From Chloroflexaceae bacterium UBA1466 (GTDB taxonomy: Bacteria > Chloroflexota > Chloroflexia > Chloroflexales > Chloroflexaceae), in assembly GCA_002325605.1 (NCBI GenBank), contig DCSM01000163.1, forward strand, positions 1 through 10,559: a stretch of 10,559 bases of DNA, in the 5' to 3' direction. Shown here piece by piece: positions 6,896-10,559 of the stretch. The translations under genes and the position numbers were made by a program. The notes beneath the pieces are model-generated. The model made no database searches and had not been told where the DNA came from. It saw only the letters and a program-made list of their open reading frames with translations. How positions within the stretch are numbered: the first letter of the stretch is position 1; each line of letters starts with the position of its first letter.

Positions 6896-6924
6896 TCCAA
6901 TGGGCCGAGCGTAACTGCATTGGA
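6896..6924. promoter_or_regulatory. Inverted repeat over a -35 position, possible operator
   Basis: TCCAATG (6896-6902) and CATTGGA (6918-6924) form a perfect 7-bp inverted repeat with 15 bases between. Its centre (6910) is at the expected -35 position of the TATAAT box at 6933-6938. The two half-sites are 22 bases apart, about two helical turns, as for a dimeric regulator. The regulator is unknown. Confidence 0.35.
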
Positions 6925-6932
6925 ACTGGGGT

Positions 6933-6938
6933 TATAAT
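6933..6938 (+). promoter_or_regulatory. Candidate -10 box for the structured leader RNA
   Basis: A perfect TATAAT with no good -35 hexamer; the expected -35 position is instead covered by the inverted repeat at 6896-6924. A transcript would start near 6945, at the beginning of the region that folds into a branched RNA, and would run towards the first Trp-repeat gene. Confidence 0.45.
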
Positions 6939-6944
6939 ACTTAG

Positions 6945-7096
6945 AGCTAGGGATTTAGGCTTGTTGAGGCTTAAAAACCCAAACCTCCACGGGCGGAAGC
7001 TCCGGCGGGAAGTCAAATCCGCTTGGGGCCTCCGGGGCAGAACTTCGGCTGAAGGCAGGGTAGGTTGAGGCAAGAAGATCCCGCTTAAAGTAGCGG
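6945..7096 (+). ncRNA. Candidate structured RNA or leader, unidentified
   Basis: By eye the stretch folds into a closed branched structure. An outer stem pairs GGGAT (6950-6954) with ATCCC (7078-7082) and CTTG (6960-6963) with CAAG (7071-7074). An inner stem pairs GAGGC (6966-6970) with GCCTC (7028-7032) and CCCAA (6978-6982) with TTGGG (7023-7027), with a bulge TTAAAAA on one side. Within it GCGGA (6993-6997) pairs with TCCGC (7018-7022). A further hairpin is CTTC-GGCT-GAAG (7043-7054). A last hairpin CCGCT/AGCGG (7081-7096) shares two bases with the outer stem, so the two compete, as in riboswitches. It matches none of the 6S, SRP, tmRNA, RNase P or riboswitch signatures I know. The fold is not computed, and the strand is chosen from the TATAAT box. 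Confidence 0.4.
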
Positions 7097-7226
7097 AAAG
7101 ACTATTAACATGAGATCGCCAGCACGGCTAAGACCAAGCTCGTCGAAACCTTGCTGTTGGGTTATGGAAGTTGGACATCCATCCTATTCTTTTTTTGAAT
7201 ACTTAGAAAGTCAGAGGTTTTCAGTC

Positions 7227-7715
7227 ATGACAACGGATTGGAACAAGCAGTCGGAGGAAATGATTCGGGTTTGGCTCAGCGCCCAGCAAAAAATGTGGGA
7301 AAATTGGCTCGGCGTGGTCCAGAACATTCAAGTTCCTCAAACAACAGGCACATGGGAGAAATCGGTAGAAACATGGCATGAGTCGGTCAAAAAGGCTCTC
7401 GAATCCCAAACTACCTGGGTGCAACATTGGGCCAATAGCGTTTCGGCCACGCCAGGAGTGACCAAAGAAGCGACAGAAGCTGCGAATAAGGCGCTGGAAG
7501 TTTCCAAACACTGGACTGAAACCCAAAAGCAAATCTGGGATAGCTGGTTTGAGACGGTTCGCAAGACCGACCCCACTTCGCCTAAAAGCTGGACCGAAAT
7601 GGAAGTTCAAACAGTCCAGAAAGTTTGGCAAGAATCCGCGCAAAAGGCGCTCGAAGCTCAGGCTGAATGGACCCGCTTATTGACAGGTACGATTCAATCC
7701 CCCCCTAAGAGCTAA
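7227..7715 (+). CDS. Trp-rich helical repeat protein, copy 1 (possibly phasin/PhaE-like)
   Basis: 162 residues with 14 tryptophans, no signal peptide and no membrane segment. I chose ATG 7227 because AGAGG is nine bases upstream and because the paralogue begins with the same TDWNKQSEEM; an upstream ATG at 7110 would add an unrelated 39-residue tail. The protein is an internal duplication: QQKMWENW (20-27) matches QKQIWDSW (100-107), and KALESQTTW (56-64) matches KALEAQAEW (140-148), with W16/W96, W43/W122 and W50/W134 also in register. Sequence between prolines looks amphipathic and helical. Trp- and Gln-rich helices of this kind recall the PhaE subunit of class III PHA synthase and phasins that coat polyester granules, but I see no diagnostic motif and no pha gene nearby. 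Function is therefore open. A paralogue follows after 193 bases. Confidence 0.82.
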   Translation: MTTDWNKQSEEMIRVWLSAQQKMWENWLGVVQNIQVPQTTGTWEKSVETWHESVKKALESQTTWVQHWANSVSATPGVTKEATEAANKALEVSKHWTETQKQIWDSWFETVRKTDPTSPKSWTEMEVQTVQKVWQESAQKALEAQAEWTRLLTGTIQSPPKS

Positions 7716-7727
7716 GATCGTGGTTGC

Positions 7728-7744
7728 AACTTGTGGCCCAAGTT
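7728..7744 (+). repeat. Small inverted repeat after Trp-repeat copy 1
   Basis: AACTTG (7728-7733) and CAAGTT (7739-7744) form a 6-bp hairpin with a five-base loop, 12 bases after the stop codon. There is no T-run behind it, so it would be at best a weak terminator. Confidence 0.3.
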
Positions 7745-7793
7745 AAACGTCTCAAGAAGTGTTAAGCATTGTAGAAGCAGCACTCGCAAAATG

Positions 7794-7802
7794 TGCTATA
7801 AT
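7794..7802 (+). promoter_or_regulatory. Extended -10 promoter for Trp-repeat copy 2
   Basis: TGCTATAAT, identical to the element before argB, about 107 bases before the second paralogue. It indicates that copy 2 has its own promoter and a leader of about 100 bases. The leader contains a small hairpin AAGCC-ATTAA-GGCTT (about 7828-7842). No -35 hexamer is apparent. Confidence 0.55.
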
Positions 7803-7908
7803 CTGCTGAGGTTTCTCAACCCTGCCAAAGCCATTAAGGCTTAACCAAACAGAAGTACGACAGGCTGGAGCAGTGAATTCTTAATTTTAGCTGGAGGTAT
7901 TTTTGTCT

Positions 7909-8397
7909 ATGCCAACGGATTGGAACAAGCAGTCGGAGGAAATGGTTCAGAGCTTACTTAGCGCCCAGCAGAAAATGTGGGAAAATTGGATTGGCGTTGT
8001 CCAAAACATTCAATCTCCCCAAGCTACGGGCGTATGGGAAAAATCGGTAGAAACGTGGCACGATTCGGTCAAAAAGGCCCTTGATTCCCAAACCGTTTGG
8101 GTACAACATTGGGCCAACAGCGTTTCTTCAACCCCAGGAGTCACCAAAGAAGCGACGGACGCGGCGAGTAAGACACTGGAAGTTTCCAAAAGTTGGACTG
8201 AAACCCAGAAGCAAATTTGGGATAGCTGGTTTGAGACCATTCAGAAGACTGACCCATCTTCGCCCAAAGTTTGGAGCGAAGTAGAAGTTCAGAAAGTTCT
8301 GAAAGTTTGGCAAGAAGCGGCCCAAAAGACGCTCGAAGCCCAAGCTGAATGGACGCGCTTGCTGACAGGGGCGATCCAACCTCCGCCCAAGAGCTAG
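7909..8397 (+). CDS. Trp-rich helical repeat protein, copy 2 (possibly phasin/PhaE-like)
   Basis: 162 residues, no gaps against copy 1, and by my count 133 identical residues (about 82%). It has 13 tryptophans; only W16 of copy 1 is lost (Leu here). The internal duplication is also kept (QQKMWENW and QKQIWDSW; KALDSQTVW and TLEAQAEW). Start choice: GGAGG at 7893-7897 is five bases from TTG 7903 and eleven from ATG 7909; I prefer the ATG because it matches copy 1 (M-x-TDWNKQ), but the TTG start, adding Met-Ser, is possible. Most differences are conservative (E/D, T/S, V/I), which indicates both copies are under selection. Its own extended -10 promoter allows separate regulation from copy 1. 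Role unknown; a granule or scaffold protein is the best guess. Confidence 0.83.
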   Translation: MPTDWNKQSEEMVQSLLSAQQKMWENWIGVVQNIQSPQATGVWEKSVETWHDSVKKALDSQTVWVQHWANSVSSTPGVTKEATDAASKTLEVSKSWTETQKQIWDSWFETIQKTDPSSPKVWSEVEVQKVLKVWQEAAQKTLEAQAEWTRLLTGAIQPPPKS

Positions 8398-8440
8398 ATC
8401 TGACCTAGTTCTGGCTACGGGAAAGCATTTTGTTCCTCCC

Positions 8441-8492
8441 GATTCAAGGCTTTCGTAAATCTTCCTCGCGCTTTGAGCGAGAGCCTTGAATC
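8441..8492 (+). terminator. Nested inverted repeat after Trp-repeat copy 2
   Basis: GATTCAAGGCT (8441-8451) and AGCCTTGAATC (8482-8492) form an 11-bp outer stem. Inside, CTCGC (8465-8469) pairs with GCGAG (8477-8481), which stacks on the 3' arm. It lies 43 bases after the stop codon, and a pyrimidine-rich stretch starts about 10 bases downstream, so it may be a terminator, though the T-run is not immediately adjacent. Confidence 0.45.
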
Positions 8493-8502
8493 CCCGCAAT
8501 TA

Positions 8503-8521
8503 TTCTTTCTTTCTTTCTTTC
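8503..8521 (+). repeat. TTTC microsatellite
   Basis: A pyrimidine-only tract of a TTTC unit repeated four to five times, between the nested inverted repeat and the 70-residue gene. Such tetranucleotide tracts can change length by slippage. It lies about 55 bases before the next start codon, so length change could alter promoter spacing rather than a reading frame. Confidence 0.6.
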
Positions 8522-8575
8522 GCAGCGTGCCTTGAAAACTTAAATAATGAGTGACGGCAAAGGAGCCGAAACATC

Positions 8576-8788
8576 ATGAACGAAGCTAAACGTCGAATGC
8601 TCTCAGAGCTTGCCGAGCAAAGCCGTTCTTCAACTAATCCCAATCAACGAGCTTTAGCTCAAGGCTTGAATGAACTCTTAGTCTACGTTGATGACCTTCT
8701 CTTAACCATTGACGTAGTTACGGAAACATGTTACGAGGCCGTTTCCCTCAGCTATGAGAATTGGCCCGAACCCGCTAAAACCCTTTGA
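8576..8788 (+). CDS. Small hypothetical protein, 70 residues
   Basis: I do not recognise the family. The ATG at 8576 has a strong ribosome site, AAAGGAG at 8559-8565, ten bases upstream, which is the main reason to accept it as a gene. The protein is soluble and probably helical: a charged N-terminus (NEAKRRMLSELAEQ), a Gln/Asn-rich turn near 20-27, a long hydrophobic-acidic helix (LNELLVYVDDLLLTIDVV, about 31-48), then one Cys at 52 and a Trp at 63. There is no signal peptide. It follows the Trp-repeat pair on the same strand with 178 bases between, so a shared operon is doubtful. The sequence after it is rich in inverted repeats. Alternatives are a small regulator subunit or an antitoxin-like protein, with no direct support for either. 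Confidence 0.68.
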   Translation: MNEAKRRMLSELAEQSRSSTNPNQRALAQGLNELLVYVDDLLLTIDVVTETCYEAVSLSYENWPEPAKTL

Positions 8789-8808
8789 CAGATTAGGGAA
8801 TATAGTCT

Positions 8809-8886
8809 CTGCCCATGGCCATTATTCTCTTGTAAATGAGTTGAAGCCTTGTTATTTAACTCAGTTATAGGAAAAGCCATGGGCAG
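8809..8886 (+). repeat. Nested inverted repeat with 11-bp outer arms
   Basis: CTGCCCATGGC (8809-8819) and GCCATGGGCAG (8876-8886) are perfect reverse complements 56 bases apart. Within the loop TGAGTT (8837-8842) pairs with AACTCA (8858-8863). The plus strand continues with TTTGCTTTTGA, so the whole could act as a terminator for the 70-residue gene, or be a small mobile palindromic element or folded RNA. Confidence 0.55.
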
Positions 8887-8900
8887 TTTGCTTTTGATCC

Positions 8901-8940
8901 ACGGCTTTTAGCCGTTGCCCAGGCCAATGGCTAAAGCCAT
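8901..8940. repeat. Pair of short palindromes before the glycosyltransferase gene
   Basis: ACGGCT-TTT-AGCCGT (8901-8915) and ATGGCT-AA-AGCCAT (8927-8940) are two 6-bp hairpins with related arms (xxGGCT/AGCCxx) 11 bases apart. Flanking ATCC (8897-8900) and GGAT (8942-8945) can close both into a cloverleaf-like unit. This looks like a dispersed palindromic repeat unit rather than a gene part. Confidence 0.5.
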
Positions 8941-8987
8941 CGGATTCCAAGAGGTCTTTGGCTGTTTTGCAACAGGATTCAACGCTC

Positions 8988-10154
8988 GTGCAGATTCTCT
9001 TAAACGGTAGTTTCTGGTCGCAGCCTAATGTAGGAAGTGGGCAATATCTTCACGGTCTTTTGCGCTGGCTCCCATCAGTTGCCCCTCACCACCGTTACAC
9101 CCTTCTCCTCCCCGCTATTTCCCAGGCTGATGCTAATCAAATTCCTTTGCCTCCTGGGATTCAAACTTTACAGCTTCGCACGCCTTTCGAGGCCCAGAAT
9201 GCGAACTTAGCCAAACTGTGGTTTGAGCAGATAAGTATTCCCCAAACCGCCGCTTTGCTCAAAACTCAGCAGCCTCGTGAGCAATTTCTCCTGCATATCC
9301 CCTATTTTGCGCCGCCAATGCGTTCTTCTGTCCCCGTTATCACCACGATTCCCGATCTTATTCCTTTTCTCCTCCCCGAATATCGTGGTGGAATCCATGT
9401 CCAAGCCTATCTTTCCCTCGTGCGCCATGCGATTCAGCACTCTTCGCAGATCATTACATTCTCTGACTTTAGTCGCAAGGACATTGCTACCTTCTTAAAG
9501 CTTCCCGATGAGCGCCTTAAAGTTACACTCCTCGCTGCTGGCGAGGCTTATGGCCCTAAAGATGCTCAATTAGCGAAGGCCGAAGTCGCTAAACGTTATG
9601 GTTTGCCTCCTGATTTCATCTATTACGTGGGGGGGCTTGATGCCAGAAAGAATGTCTCGGTGCTGATTAAAGCGCTTGATCTCTTAGCCCAACAAGGAAA
9701 ACCTCTTCCTTTAGCGATTGCGGGGAAAGCTTTAGGCAAAGATAAGCGCCTCTTCCCTGAAATAGATGGTTTGATTACTCAGCTTAGGCTAGAGAAATGG
9801 ATTCGGCGACTTGATGTACCGCACGCCGATGGCCCGTTGCTATATCAGGCTTGCACGCTATTCGCTTTCCCCAGCCGCTACGAAGGGTTTGGATTGCCGC
9901 CCCTGGAGGCGATGGCTTGTGGTGCGCCCGTGGTGGTGAGCAATTCGAGCAGCCTGCCCGAAGTGGTAGGGACGGCGGCGTGGCAAGTTGCTCCCGATGA
10001 CGTGGCAGGTTGGGCCCAGGCTTTTGAGACCTTATTCCATACGCCAGCGCAGCAACAAGCCTTCCAAGCCCTGGGCTTTGCTCAAGCTGCCCGTTTCTCC
10101 TGGCGCAAGGTGGCTGAAGAAACCGCCCAAATCTATACCAACCTTAGCCATTAA
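8988..10154 (+). CDS. GT4-type glycosyltransferase
   Basis: 388 residues from the GTG at 8988, with the two-Rossmann (GT-B) fold of retaining GT4 glycosyltransferases, which move a sugar from a nucleotide sugar to a cell-surface or soluble acceptor. Visible: an N-terminal acceptor domain starting ILLNGSFWSQPNVGSGQYL (glycine loop), VITTIPDLIPF at 117-127, YVGGLDARKNVSVLIKAL at 213-230 (start of the donor domain), and EGFGLPPLE at 299-307, the E-x7-E donor motif, followed by AMACGAPVVVSNSSSLPEV. I chose GTG 8988 because AGGA is ten bases upstream and homologues usually start just before ILLNG; a TTG at 8958, preceded by AGAGG only three bases away, would add ten residues. It stands alone between repeats and a convergent gene, so acceptor and sugar cannot be named. 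Confidence 0.92.
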   Translation: MQILLNGSFWSQPNVGSGQYLHGLLRWLPSVAPHHRYTLLLPAISQADANQIPLPPGIQTLQLRTPFEAQNANLAKLWFEQISIPQTAALLKTQQPREQFLLHIPYFAPPMRSSVPVITTIPDLIPFLLPEYRGGIHVQAYLSLVRHAIQHSSQIITFSDFSRKDIATFLKLPDERLKVTLLAAGEAYGPKDAQLAKAEVAKRYGLPPDFIYYVGGLDARKNVSVLIKALDLLAQQGKPLPLAIAGKALGKDKRLFPEIDGLITQLRLEKWIRRLDVPHADGPLLYQACTLFAFPSRYEGFGLPPLEAMACGAPVVVSNSSSLPEVVGTAAWQVAPDDVAGWAQAFETLFHTPAQQQAFQALGFAQAARFSWRKVAEETAQIYTNLSH

Positions 10155-10165
10155 GCTGCTACCCA

Positions 10166-10498
10166 CTAAAAACCTACCCTAAAAGGGTTTTTTATAATCT
10201 TTGCCTCTTGAAAAGGTGAGCCATTGACCCAAATGTTAGGAATTTTATCCTCTAACTTTCCTTGAAGAGCAGGTGAACGAACTAGAAACTTACTTACAGA
10301 AGGTTGCTCAGGGCTTTCGCCGCGAGCAGCGCAAAACGCCAAATAATCATCTATTGATTCCCGAAAAGCGGTCTGAATTTCCGCAACGGTTTGACCTTCA
10401 AAAGTAATCACATCGCAGATATTGATTACTTCGCCATACAAGATCCCCGCTTCCTCATCAATTTCAACCTTGCCCAAGTAACCCTTATATTTCAGCAT
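10166..10498 (-). CDS. HicB-like antitoxin with a shortened C-terminal region
   Basis: 110 residues. The N-terminal 75 or so match the HicB partial RNase H-like fold well: MLKYKGYLGKVEIDEEAGILYGEV, DVITFEGQTVAEIQTAFRESIDDYLAF, then CAARGESPEQPSVSKFLVR. Normally a ribbon-helix-helix DNA-binding segment follows, of the pattern PELH-x-GKSLNQWV. Here only PALQGKLEDKIPNIWVNGSPFQEA remains, about six residues shorter between the Leu and the Trp, with the GKS turn missing, then an unrelated tail. ATG 10498 has GGGAG eight bases upstream. HicB proteins neutralise the HicA mRNA interferase, usually coded just upstream. Only 61 bases lie upstream here; a frame ending at 10529 (AVASEGK then stop) could be the end of another gene but does not look like HicA. 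A solitary HicB is possible. Confidence 0.82.
   Translation of the reverse strand: MLKYKGYLGKVEIDEEAGILYGEVINICDVITFEGQTVAEIQTAFRESIDDYLAFCAARGESPEQPSVSKFLVRSPALQGKLEDKIPNIWVNGSPFQEAKIIKNPFRVGF
10176..10193 (+). terminator. Short T-tailed hairpin after the glycosyltransferase gene
   Basis: ACCCT (10176-10180) pairs with AGGGT (10184-10188) over a three-base loop and is followed by five T residues. The stem is short, but the T-run and the position 21 bases after the stop fit a weak intrinsic terminator. It lies inside the 3' end of the convergent minus-strand gene. Confidence 0.55.
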
Positions 10499-10559
10499 GG
10501 CTTTACTCCCGATAGTCTGAAATCCAATTTATTTTCCCTCGGAGGCAACAGCTTTAGCT

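Noticed and set aside
6838..7073. Overlapping open frames of 76-80 codons on both strands
   Set aside because: No ribosome site, no family resemblance, composition unlike neighbouring genes; the stretch is better explained by promoter and folded RNA.
6945..7096. 6S RNA, SRP RNA, tmRNA, RNase P RNA, TPP, cobalamin or c-di-GMP riboswitch
   Set aside because: I looked for the conserved cores of each class and found none; resemblance is limited to short GC-rich words.
7110..7226. N-terminal extension of Trp-repeat copy 1 from the ATG at 7110
   Set aside because: The 39 extra residues are Ser/Pro/Arg-rich with no counterpart in copy 2 and there is no ribosome site before 7110, while ATG 7227 has AGAGG and aligns with the paralogue.
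8809..8940. CRISPR array or integron attC site
   Set aside because: There are no regularly spaced direct repeats, no cas or integrase gene, and no attC consensus ends; the repeats are inverted.
10529..10559. Tail of an upstream minus-strand gene, possibly hicA
   Set aside because: Only nine codons before a stop are visible and their sequence does not resemble HicA, so it cannot be supported as a feature.

Overview
The window looks like part of a bacterial chromosome, most likely from the phylum Chloroflexota. The main evidence is a riboflavin uptake operon of the RibXY type behind an FMN riboswitch, an arrangement I associate with that phylum. The style of the alpha-2-macroglobulin, acetylglutamate kinase and glycosyltransferase genes fits. 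This placement is inference; no rRNA or other taxonomic marker is present. There are no tRNA genes, CRISPR arrays or recognisable transposases.

Layout. Bases 2-2356 (+) hold the C-terminal part of a large bacterial alpha-2-macroglobulin with its CTEQ thioester site; the 5' end lies outside the window. A perfect 17-bp palindrome separates it from ridA (-), an enamine/imine deaminase. ridA is divergent from argB (+, acetylglutamate kinase), and argB is followed after 24 bases by a Crp/Fnr-family regulator (+). A second GC-rich palindrome lies between the convergent regulator gene and the ribXY operon. That operon (-) reads promoter 6716-6688, FMN riboswitch 6680-6548, terminator 6437-6410, ribX permease, ribY lipoprotein. 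FMN would stop transcription before ribX, so riboflavin import would be made only when flavin is scarce.

From 6717 to 7226 there is no convincing gene. The second half of this gap has an inverted repeat over a promoter position, a TATAAT box and a stretch that folds by eye into a branched RNA. It leads to two adjacent paralogous genes (7227-7715 and 7909-8397) for tryptophan-rich, helical 162-residue proteins. Each is itself an internal duplication. They may be phasin-like or PhaE-like, but this is unproven and they are the least explained part of the window. A 70-residue hypothetical protein follows, then a cluster of inverted repeats (8809-8940), a GT4 glycosyltransferase gene (8988-10154), and a HicB-like antitoxin gene on the minus strand whose C-terminal DNA-binding part looks shortened.

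The most informative signals are the complete FMN-controlled ribXY leader with its sequence-matched antiterminator, the duplicated Trp-repeat proteins, and the candidate structured RNA upstream of them. Intergenic palindromes are frequent throughout.
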